Made by a program: the position numbers and the translations under genes. The notes below the pieces were generated by a model that did not search any database, was not told the DNA's origin, and saw only the letters and a program-made list of their open reading frames with translations. Positions 44,301 to 56,300 of a stretch of DNA of 64,000 bases are shown here, piece by piece. How positions within the stretch are numbered: position 1 is the first letter of the stretch; each line of letters starts with the position of its first letter. Source of the DNA: Phoronis australis (taxonomy: Eukaryota; Phoronida; Phoronidae); contig NMRA01000407.1 in assembly GCA_002633005.1 (NCBI GenBank), forward strand, positions 124,001 to 188,000, read 5' to 3'.

Positions 44301-47300
44301 AAGTTTTTCTGCACTTAAGTAATGAGGTTGAATCAATCAGAATTTTTAATTTGTGAAATATGCAATTAAAACAATGAACCGTTCAAAAGTTCGTCGGAAA
44401 CTTAGAAACAATCCATCCGGGAATATAAAATTTGAAAAATTAACTGTTAAAAGCATACCAAACCCGGATTTGGCCTATTAACAGGTATTGAAAACAACTT
44501 ACTCATTCAGTTCTCTGAAACAAAATAATGCTCTTTAACACTGGACATAAGGCCTTAAAAATTTGGAGGAAAGTTTAAAAACTTGCAGTGTACTAAACGG
44601 GCAAATGTGACCTACGCTTTACGCGAGTAACACCGCAACTGTTGGGAAAGACCAACCACCAAGAACCATAGTATGCTAGTTGTGACTCAGAGAGTATGAA
44701 AGTTTAATCTTGCTTCTATCACTCACGTGGGACGCCAGTGATGCATTAGCAGATGACTGACCGATGGTTGGTTTAAATCACCGAAACAGGTTTTAGAATC
44801 CTTATAACTAAGCAGTTGTTTAGCTGTGTGCTTCGATGAATTTCTAGTCTATTTTCTTAGCTTATGGAGTGGAAATTGTGATAGAATATTTCCTCCGTTG
44901 ATCGCGGTAAACGGATGGAAAATTTCTTTGGTGAGGTGGCTGATTCGTGGAACTAGAGGTCAGGACTGTTTCATGCGCGTTACTTTCACGTGGCTGGGCT
45001 GAAGTCGAGGAAACAGTAGATTTGCTGCGGGTTAAGGCTTTATTCAATTTCTTTTGCCACGTGATGTCGGCGCTGAAATAGTTTTTTAGAAAGGGTGTTC
45101 TTGTGGCCTGTTCATTGTGCTTCCTGATATCATGAGACGTTGACATGCAGGTTTGCACAGGCTGTTATTTGTTTTTCGACCCAGTATTATACCTTGTTCG
45201 CACATAATTGACGTCATTTTTGAAGGAGTATATAGCCAATAGGCTGCGCGGCAAACCAAAGCTCAGATTTAGTTCCGTTCGAGGTTAGACGGATATAAAA
45301 TGGTGCGTTTGTCATCATTTCCCTAGGCCTGTTTTGCCTATGTTTTTCTATGCTTCAGTGGACAGTTTTGTGGATCCTCTGGAGTAGTTTAACTTCCGTT
45401 CCAAAGCTCCGTGTTTTTGGTGTACTTTCGTTGAATTCTACTATAGGTATTCGCCGGTGTCTGTCATCCCACGTCAACTCTCTATTGCCGTCACAACTAC
45501 AGAGTCCGTACATCTTACCCATGCCAAACGATGTCGTATGGATTTCGCAAGCTATTAATTAACTTGCGAGATTCATGCGACGGGCGTAAGCGCGTTGCCT
45601 GGTTATCACTTATGGGACGCTACTTTGTTGCGTCTTTGTTGGATGTAACGATACAGGTCGCACGGACATCGTACCTTGGGTGCCAGTTAGTCGGTAACCA
45701 TTATCTTTATTACAAGAAAGAAAAACAAAGTGAGCAGTAGATACGCCTATTTACCGATATCTACGCGATGAGCTTGCGCCCTATCGGGGCACGTGGAGGA
45801 TCACTTCCTATGATTCCTTTCTCCTTTAAATTAATTTCCTCCGTGTGTGGAGGAAGCATTTCTGCGTTTCTCAGTCCATTTCTTCTTACCGAATTCTTTT
45901 AATTGCGTTCGTTTTACTATGAGGGCTTCGCGGAATGAGGCAAACTGCCTGCATCTCTTAGATGTCGATCGAGTGATCTCCGTGCGCATGTCATTGTACA
46001 TGTATCTGGCCGGAGTACGCTGTCATCCAATTTGCCTAGTTCCAGGAAGAAACGTCCCAGGAGACAGTCAAGCTTCTATGTCGCCAATGTTCATTTTTTG
46101 CTTCTTGTATCTCTTAGCCATTTATTGAATGTTGCTTCGTCACGCTTGTTTTGACGATATAAGTATTTCTTTTGCAGACAATAAGACCCTTAGAATCGCC
46201 GTCAGTCACAACAGGGCAATATTTGCTTTGACGTTCGTTCAGCGATAAACTCATCAAAGTTCATGTTGAATCCTAAGTCAAATATTGCCATCGCGAAAAG
46301 CAGGTTTTACGCTAACAGTGAGAGATGGAAAAATCCATCGAGGACGGCTGTGGATAGATGATTGTGTCCATTGTCTTATTCACACCTATATCAAGGGGAT
46401 CAACATTTGGTCGGACTTCAAAACCATTTCCCCAGACTTCAAAACAACTTGCCCAGACTTCAAAACCACTTGCCCAGACTTCATAACCAGGCTGCTGAAC
46501 TGCGCACCCAAAAAACTGGTTTCCCGGGTACGAAAAAAATACTAGATATCGCTGAAATCCTTCGAGACTTTCAAAACGAGTCTCTGAGGAAACCCGGCTG
46601 TCGTGTTTTGATCACCAGCAAACTGGTTATAGCACCGGCCATTGTGTTTTGTGTCCAACCAACTAGTTTTTGGGCGAGGCCATCGCGTTTTGAGGTTCAG
46701 AAAACACGTTTGATAACCGGCCATTTGGTTTTGCAGTCCAGCCGACCTGTTTTGAAATCCGAGCAAGTTGTTTTGAATTCCCCCTCATAAACGTATGTGT
46801 TAAAAAAATAAAAATTATGAAATCGTGGTCTGTTTGTTGCATCCGTTTTCTGAAATGTTCAGATTGTTGGTGTCATGTATCCTAGTTGTCAGCCGAGGTT
46901 CGCGTTAGTCGCGGGTAAATCGGAACTCGGATTTCTTGCACAAATAGGCCTGTCTAAAACGGTGCTACTTGTTTTCAGTTGAAAGAAATGGAGTTAAAAG
47001 CTGGTGGCAAAGGCATTTAGCAACTGTTCGAACTTTAAACAAAAACGTTATTCGTCCTCGACAGGCAGGGATAATCTTCGTACGTGAGACGTGACTGGCG
47101 GACGACCTGTATCTAACTTAATTGGTCGCAGAACCACACAAAGGATTAGTTTCTGAAAGTAGCCCCATTTAGCTACCGATGTCCTCACTAACAGTAACGG
47201 AGACTTCAAATGACATTTTCATTCTTAAATGTTATATAGGAGTGATTAATTACAAAGTTCTCGTGAAGCGGTTGCTTATTATTGTACACGTTTTTATGCG

Positions 47301-50300
47301 TTCGCTTGCGATTGTACCCAGTTTTAAACTTCAGAAACTTGGCTCGTTTCACGGCACCATGTATTTTATCAACAGATTTGCACAATTCCCGTTGTCGTCA
47401 AGAGGATTTTGATCTATGCTGCTTCTGTGCATTAGCAATGTCTAAACGACAGTAAATTACTGGTTAATTTGATGTATCGTGTACCACAATTAGAGGTTTT
47501 TAACTGCTTGTCTTCTGAAATAGAATTCATTTTAAAAACCTATCATAGCATAATCTTACCCAAAGAAATACGATAAAAAGACAAAATAAATNGAAAAAAA
47601 CAAAGTGAACAGTAGATACGCCTATTTACCGATATCTACGCGATGAGCTTGCGCCCTATCGGGGCACGTGGAGGATCACTTCCTATGATTCCTTTCTCCT
47701 TTAAATTAATTTCCTCCGTGTATGGAGGAAGCATTTCTGCGTTTATCAGTCCCTTTCTTCTTACCGAACTCTTTTAATTGCGTTCGTTTTACTATGAGGG
47801 CTTCGCGGAATGAGGCAAACTGCCTGCATCTCTTAGATGTCGATCGAGTGATCTCCGTGTGCATGTCATTGTATCTGGCTGGTGTACGCTGTCATCCAAT
47901 TTGCCTAGTTCCAGGAAGAAACGTCCCAGGAGACAGTCAAGCTTCTATGTCGCCAATGTTCATTTTTTGCTTCTTGTATCTCTTGGCCATTTATTGAATG
48001 TTGCTTCGTCACACTTGTTTTGACGATATAAGTATTTCTTTTGCAGACAATAAGATCCTTAGAATCGCCGTCAGTCACAACAGGAAAATACTTGCTTTGA
48101 CGTTCGTTCAGCGATAAACTCATCAAAGTTCATGTTGAATCCTAAGTCAAATATTGCCATCGCGAAAAGCAGGTTTTACGCTAACAGTGAGAGATGGAAA
48201 AATCCATCGAGGACGGCTGTGGATAGATGTCCATTGTCTTATTCACACCTATATCAAGGGGATCAACATTTGGTCGGACTTCAAAACCATTTCCCCAGAC
48301 TTCAAAACAATTTGCCCAGACTTCAAAACCACTTGCCCAGACTTCATAACCAGGATGCTGAACTGCGCACCCAAAAAACTGGTTTCCCGGGTACGAAAAA
48401 AATACTAGACATCGCTGAAATCCTTCGAGACTTTCAAAACGAGTCTCTGAGGAAACCCGGCTGTCGTGTTTTGATCACCAGCAAACTGGTTATAGCACCG
48501 GCCATTGTGTTTTGTGTCCAACCAACTAGTTTTTGGGCGAGGCCATCGCGTTTTGAAGTTCAGAAAACACGTTTGATAACCGGCCATTTGGTTTTGCAGT
48601 CCAGCCGACCTGATTTGAAATCCGAGCAAGTTGTTTTGAATTCCCCCTCATAAACGTATGTGTTAAAAAATAAAAATTATGAAATCGTGGTCTGTTTGTT
48701 GCATCCGTTTTCTGAAATGTTCAGATTGTTTGTGTCATGTATCCTAGTTGTCAGCCGAGGTTCGCGTTAGTCGCGGGTAATTCGGAACTCGGATTTCTTG
48801 CACAAATAGGCCTGTCTAAAACGGTGCTACTTGTTTTCAGTTGAAAGAAATGGAGTTAAAAGCTGGTGGCAAAGGCATTTAGCAACTGTTCGAACTTTAA
48901 ACAAAAACGTTATTCGTCCTCGACAGGCAGGGATAATCTTCGTACGTGAGACGTGACTGGCGGACGACCTGTATCTAACTTAATTGGTCGCAGAACCACA
49001 CAAAGGATTAGTTTCTGAAAGTAGCCCCATTTAGCTACCGATGTCCTCACTAACAGTAACGGAGACTTCAAATGACATTTTCATTCTTAAATGTTATATG
49101 GCAGTGATTAATTACAAAGTTCTCGTGAAGCGGTTGCTTCTTATTGTACACGTTTTTATGCGTTCGCTTGCGATTGTACCCAATTTTAAACTTCAGAAAC
49201 TTGGCTCGTTTCACGGCACGATGTATTTTATCAACGGATTTGCACAATTCCCGTTGTCGTCAAGAGGATTTTGATCTATGCTGCTTCTGTGCATTAGCAA
49301 TGTCTATACGACAGTAAATTACTGGTTAATTTGATGTATCGTGTACCACAATTAGAGGTTTTTAACTGCTTGTCTTCTGAAATAGAATTCATTTTAAAAA
49401 CCTATCCTAGCATAATCTTACCCAAAGAAATACGATAAAAAGACAAAATAAATGCAGTAAATATATAGACGCTGAGGTTAGCCATTAGTGAAATACATAG
49501 ATGCGTTAGGTTCAGTTCTCTGGTACCCGTTGGTGAACGGTTTTAGCACAAGTGTACATGTAACCCACTAAACGGAGAACCGTTCCAAGAAAACTGACTT
49601 AGCTAAGATAAATCTTAAATTTAAGTCAATTTTAAGATAAAACTTCAATTTGTCTTGCGTCTGTTCCAAGGAAGTGATTATAAGTTTGACGTAGGTTTTG
49701 GACTAACTTACCGGATGCGGAAGTTTCAAAGTTTGGATGTGTAGACAAGTCTTAGACTTAAGTAAAAAATGAAGTTAAGTTAGTTTCTTGGAACGTGCTC
49801 CAAGGTTATTTACCAAGACCGTCTCGGATTACTCAGCGATAGAACTCTCACCCTGTTCCGGAAGTAAGAAAGCGCGTTGCTCGTGTTAGAAAGCACAGCA
49901 CATTTTCGCATGTCATATCGGGCACCGTCGAGGTGTATGGACGTTGAAATATTCTTGAATTCGAACGTTTAAAAGTCGTACTGGAACTGAAGAGGTATCT
50001 TCAAGAAAGAGGATTTTGTTCGGTTCAAAATTAACCCGACCAATTTACTTTATCCACACTTTCCGCATTCTCTCGTCGGTGATCACATCCATTGATGTCG
50101 GGAAGACGACGAACTTAACATCGCACATCCACGGATATTTGTCAAGTTTCCCTAACTTTCCCGCATCGGAGTTGCAGCCCATAACGCAGCTGCAGTAATA
50201 CTTCGTTAGCTTTGGGAGGACGAATATAGAGTAAATCGTGTAACGAATACCACAATACATAGCGCGTGGAACTCCGATGGCGAGAAAACAAGGATACACA

Positions 50301-53300
50301 AAAAAGTGCTTGACGGATGTCGTGGTGCTGTGGGTAAGTACAGCGAGATTTGAGTGTTGCTACGTTACGCATGACGGCCTTATTGGCTTGTAAGCTCGTG
50401 ATGCCGTATAAAAGAGCACGAGAACGCTTACGAGTGACTGCACGAACACAAGGCGTCAGAGGCAACATGACATATCACAGCGTTCTTGACAATTACAGCT
50501 TATTTGGACACCTATGTGGAATAATTGATAACTGAAATGTTTGAAAACTTTTTAGTTTGAGAACCTAGCAGCTTCTGTATAATTGTTCCGCTTTTATTTT
50601 GGGTATAAAGTTTGATTGGTGGTAACACCAATTTTAGCAAAATTAGACTATTACCAAGAAATACAAGTAGAAGAAAATTTCTAGCATGAAGTTTTCTATT
50701 TTGTTTGTAAAAATATGCAAAAACATTAATCGAAATTTCATTGTCGGTCGCTTATTTCAAACAGGTTTTGAATCTTGGCTCATAAGGGGCTTATCGCGCT
50801 GAGAATATAGCTTACTTTCAAGTGCATGTATATGGGGTAGGCAATATTCTACAGAAAAAAGACATACCACATCTGAAAGAGGTGTATCAGTTGATGGAAA
50901 GATTTCCGTGGATAAACCTGTGCTCTCCGTGGATACCGCTGAACATCCTTGTATCCGCTGGACGACAGACGATGCGTTAAGACACAATCCAAAAATTTAA
51001 AAAATATATTTTTCTGTTGTACGTTATGGGTGGAAGACCGTCTCCGCCGTCGTTGTTTTTACCAGTGCAATACTGAGGAGTTGTGAGGGAAGTCCGCGGA
51101 AAGCCGCCTTTTTAGACATGAAAAGGTGCGTTTGTGGAGGCTGCGGTAACAGCAACTTGACTGACAACGTCTTTGTGTTCAAATTCCCTAAATACGTAAA
51201 AGTTGCTCTGAAATGGCGTCGGTTTCTGCGCCACCCAAAGTGTGGAATATCAGCCGTGCGGAACATACGATTCAGTCGGGAGCCACACATTGTTCGGCAC
51301 ATTTCAAAGAATCGCGTTTCTACCAAACACAAAAGCGATATAACGATGGAAGACTCACCATCTTTATAAGTGTATTTGAAAAATTTTATTAATAACGAAC
51401 AAATTGATTCCATTCTAGGGCGAGTGATGCCAGGCCCTCGACCCCTGCCCAGATCGAGTGCTACGACACGTAGGCTTATGCATTGTTATCATGGGCGGAT
51501 CCAGGATTTTGAGTTGGGGGGGCAGGGCAGAGTATTAGCCAGGATTTTGCCTGTCAAACATTGGCACTCCCGAACTGCCCAATGGAATCTTGGAGAATTT
51601 TAGGGGGGGCATGGCCCCCTTGGCCCCCCTCTAAATCCGCCACTGGTGTTTAGCCAAGTGGCGGATCTAGGATATGACAAGGGGGGCCCAACATTTTGTC
51701 TGTAGGCATTTGCGCAAAGCACGATTGTAGATGCGCATAGCACCGAATGGGGGAGGAAAATATTTTGATTTTTCCTCTAAGAAACAAGCATTTTCCTTGA
51801 TTCCTGAAGTATTATCCAAGAAAAAGAAAAAAAACACGAGAACGTGTCAAACTGGCAGAACCGCAATTACCACGGTCTCGAACTCACGATCCGGTTGACG
51901 GAGAGCGCGTGCTTTACCACCGCACCACCACGGTTTAAGTTGTGATGCCATACTAAAAGACCTACTTGTTTGTGGTCCAGTGTTTGCGCGCGAAACCTAC
52001 ATCTCTTTGTAATGCTTGTTTCCTGTTTTATATTTTGTGCACTCAGCTCATAACAAAATTTGTTGTATTTAAAATAGTCTTCAATTGCCCAAAAGACAAA
52101 ATCAGATTTTTGTGTTGGCATTAATGACGCGATTGCTTTGGAAATCGTGTTAAGTTTAAGGTTTGACAAAGAGAGAATTATGAATTTCTGAGTGATTCAC
52201 TAAGGCTTCGATTAAAATTCACATCTTACCAGCAGCTCCTGTTTTTTCATCGTTACTCAGAATCCGTTTTCTTTACAAAAATGAAGTAATTTTCTTCATT
52301 GCACAGTGGAGTAGACGACGGAAACGGAGTCACAGTGCGCAGCGCCGCTGCCGGTCGCCTAGGATATCGTGGGAGAGCCAACACTCAGCTATAGTTCCAT
52401 TCGTTTCAGCTGTATAATGTTAATTGCCGGGATTAATTAATGAATGAACTCAATATTTCCCTACGCTCTTTCTGTTTTTTGCGGCAGCCAAGAGGGGGGG
52501 GGGCGGGCCCCCTGCNNNNNNNNNNNNNGCTCCCCCCCCCCCCCTAAATCCGCCTATGTAGCCGTGCTCATTGCAGCATGGCAATAGTGAATACGAGTGA
52601 CCCAGGTTTGCTGCGGCCTTTGTCAGTGATCATAAGTGTCTATTTTGTGAATGTTGACCCCTCTGTTCAGTTGGTTGTGGCTCACATATGTCTGCATCAT
52701 TTCCGTGCAAGTGGGTCGAGTTCATACGGCCTCAACTTAAAGCCGACGAAAGTTCGCTAAGTGGGAAATCGAATTCATTTTCTGATTCTTCAAGTTCTTG
52801 AGTGTGATGCCCGTATCCACTCTCCTCTGTCTCCATAATAATTGTCCAGTTCTCGCTCGAAATCGTCCTATGTTCCACCATTCAATTGATTGTCAAGTGA
52901 CTAAACGTCTTTCACCCATTACATTATTTGGCGGGAAACTTGGAAATAACTAATTTTTCTTCAAAAATAAAAGGTTCGCGACTATATAAGTGCTTATTTA
53001 GTTAGATTTTATGGTATTCATTTCATATTAGCTAAATGAAACCTCAAAACCTAAGAAAGTGCATGGTGGGAACTCTTTAAAGACCGATGTCTAGTTTTTG
53101 CAATGGCTTTCTTGCTTAGGGATTGGTGACAAGTTTCTTGGCCAAGCCTCAGTGTTAATTAGGTTGCTACACTTACGCTGTAGTTGACTTGAAATGTTTT
53201 TGTAATGCCACTGTCGATAAACATTCTTATTGTTGCCTTCAACGTGTCGTCATCGTCCAATTTGAAGTCGTTGAAATCGAACGAGTAGATGTTGAAATAA

Positions 53301-56300
53301 GCTGCTGTCGGTATCTTTGCGTGCTGTAATGAAAACAAGTTCATTTGACAGGCACCGTCTTGACACTGCCCGTCATGTGACAAAGGACGTGTTGAAATGT
53401 TTCCTAACGATCAATATTTTAATTGGATATCATATTCCTCAGATTCATGCGTCACTTCATTCAAATGATACTAATGTTACCTTAGTGCTAAAATACGTCT
53501 TTAGTAGTAAAGCCCTGATAATTCACCATATTGTCAGTTAAATAAACTGTGTATACACTAGAAATCTGTCACCTGTCTATTGCAGATAGGATACTAATAA
53601 CCCGTAAGCGCACAGAGACAATCAAATTAAATGAATGCCTGTATTACAATCTTGCAAAATCGCCATTTGATCACGTAGGTCATAAGAAAATAGAACACGT
53701 AGAGGTAAAATTTTCCTCGCTGGTCAAGAAGACCGATCCTGGTAATACTTACCACGAGTCTTTCAGTCTCTTCCGTCTGTGCCGTGGCGTGATACGAGAG
53801 TACCTCTAACGCGACTGCCTGTTTTGCCGCCAACTTCGACGCCGTTTCATACATGTTGGCGTTGTGGACTCCCAAACCAATGAAAATTGCCAAAGTCTGG
53901 ATTACAAAATATTGGAGTTTATTTTTATAATGTTAAGTTTAAACATACTATAACAAACAAATGGAATAGGAATGATATTACGATGCGTTAAGCTTTCCGT
54001 AATGCGTGTCAGTTTGTGTGCCGTAAAATCATTTTGAGGAGAGTTCTTGAGACATAGTAAGATGGACAGAATGGTAGGTTACCTCAAAAAGTCCGCAGTC
54101 CTGCATGGTGAAGTTGCAGTGGTTCTTCTTGTTAACTAGTTGCAGGACGCCCACTAAAGTTCCTTCATTGTTGCGCATGGGGATCGTAAGCGTAGTCTTT
54201 ATCTCGTACTTGTCTTTAATCTTGTGATGAAGTAAAAATTCAATGCCGCGTTATCCATTTAACTAAATAAGCTACAGGTTTAGGGTCCTCTCACAAAATA
54301 GGGGCCACGAGTTTTAGTCACAGGCTCCCCTAGAAAGCTGTGTCGACCAGGACAGCGGTGAAAATTGGGGGGGTTAGATTGGAAATTGAAGCAACCGGGA
54401 AAGGGGTAGCGCGGACATCATTGGGAGTGGGGCCGGGTGAACAATTGTGGTTACTGAGAAGTAAACCAATGTGGCAAGCAGGGCGCGCCGTAAATTATAA
54501 AAATTACTCGGGCTCCCAGTTTATATATAGATTATGGACACTGAGAAACTTTAAGCCGGCATTGTAAAATTGAACTAAAGTGTTCGGGCGGAGGTAACTT
54601 TCATCGTTTCTTGTGATCAGAGTCCTCGTTTCAAACTGGTAACGGATATCTCACAGCTAAAAGCGACTAAGTACTGACATTTATCCATTAAACAAACCTT
54701 AAAAAGTTATCAAAATCGTTGGAAAATGCGAGAGCTAGTGGCTAAAGGATTTCTTTTTTAAAGCCCAACAGATGCCTCTTGAAAAAACAAAACCGTTTAG
54801 TGTCATTGCAAGCTCACCTCTTCCAATTCTCGAATGTCTAGCAGGTTCTGATCTTCATCCACAGAGAACTGCAATTTTCTAGTCTGCCATACACAAAAAA
54901 TGAAAGGTCAATACTGGTACGGTGACTGTCAAAATATTTTGTACATTGTGAATGAAGACTATCCTGATTATCAGCTAAGAGCCGTGTAGCAGGGGGAATA
55001 TCTGCTGAGTTCAATACCACGCGTGGGTGTTTGACCCACCACGATCACGACAGGGCAAAGAGAGAAAACGTTGAGCAACGTAAAAATTTTCTGCAAAGAG
55101 GTATATTGACGTCAGCGTTCCATATTTAAGAGTTTTGACAAAACTGAGTGGTTTCATGTGATAAACTTGCCTCATAGATCACTCTTTAACTGCGGATTTT
55201 ATAAGCATTATATCAGACAGATAGATGCTTGTGTCCAATTTGCTAATTTTTGCACTTGGTAGAAAAAGTCTAGGAAAAGGACAAAAGGTTTGACCTAAGG
55301 TTTGGACTCTTATGAAACATGTCGCCAGCCAAAGCTTGAGGTCCTCGATAGGTTTATTAAAATTACCTCTCAGCGCTCACCGATATGCAATAAACGTCTA
55401 AATAACCATGTTTACTGACAGGAAACGTTTGGCTGATACCATAACAGATATTTTTAAAACAGGCAATAATGTTGCAGTGACATCAACAGCTATACACTTT
55501 GATAGCTAGGACCAGAAATTACTCTTTGGTTTGTGAAGCTACTAGTTGCTAATTTTGCGTTCGATTTTGAGTAAAAAGATTAGACCCCGGGTCCTGTAGT
55601 CATTGCAGTTCATGACATCTGTTGAGATTCATGACAAACGTCCACGTTAATATGTTATGTATCAAGTACCGTGTCGCTGAAGTACAACATGAGTAGGAAG
55701 GTATGCAACGGCCCCACGGCAGGCAATGGGATACTTGAATCTCATCAGGTGACAGCACTCCTATTTAGACAGACATCCTGCCTATATAAAAGCAAGGAGT
55801 CTGTGACATAAGCCGCTTTTACACGACATTAGATCGCAAACTGGATCACCACGAGTCACTTACACGAAGACTGTCTGCGCATGCTTGCATAAACAATAGC
55901 AAATGTCCAAACCACGTGGAGTGCCAGGCGTGCGTTCAGTGACGCTAGGACCTACGCTAGGACCTTCGCTAGGACCTTCGCTAGGACCTTCGCTAGGACC
56001 TACGCTAGGACCTAGCTAGAATCTAGCCAAAGTTGCTTATTCTCATTTAAAATACATGGCAATATCTCACGCAAATCTCGCAAAGTCTTGCTTTTTAGCG
56101 AAGTCCTTGCGTTACTGAACGGGAGCCAGATGATCACCCGAATATATGCTATTGCGCAAGCGCATTGAAAGATGGTTTATTCCCGCCCTGTCCCAGTTGT
56201 GTTTAGACGTGTAGCAACTGATCGAGTGTAACTCGCTCCACCTGGCCTATGGGTGGCCATTTCTGCAAAAAAACGTCAAATTGAATCTACGAAACTGGAT

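Larger units (their letters stand above)
45716..49453. repeat. 1.87-kb head-to-tail duplication around a single N
   Basis: 45716-47591 and 47593-49453 align end to end with scattered substitutions and small indels; the junction is one N at 47592. The right copy ends exactly where the left copy reaches the N (GACAAAATAAAT). It has no identifiable gene. Each copy carries one fold-back element. Confidence 0.9.

Noticed and set aside
44862-45158. 98-codon Ser/Thr/Gln-rich minus-strand ORF in the large PDE intron
   Set aside because: Low complexity, no splice link to the PDE exons and no known family.
45195-45300. TGACGTCA with a TATATA-like sequence, possible promoter
   Set aside because: No gene start follows and such matches are common by chance in AT-rich sequence.
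46285-46790. Open frames of up to 173 codons in both copies of the duplicated block (reading repeated PRLQN or FKT motifs)
   Set aside because: They are translations of the 21-bp fold-back units; three frames are open at once and no domain is present.
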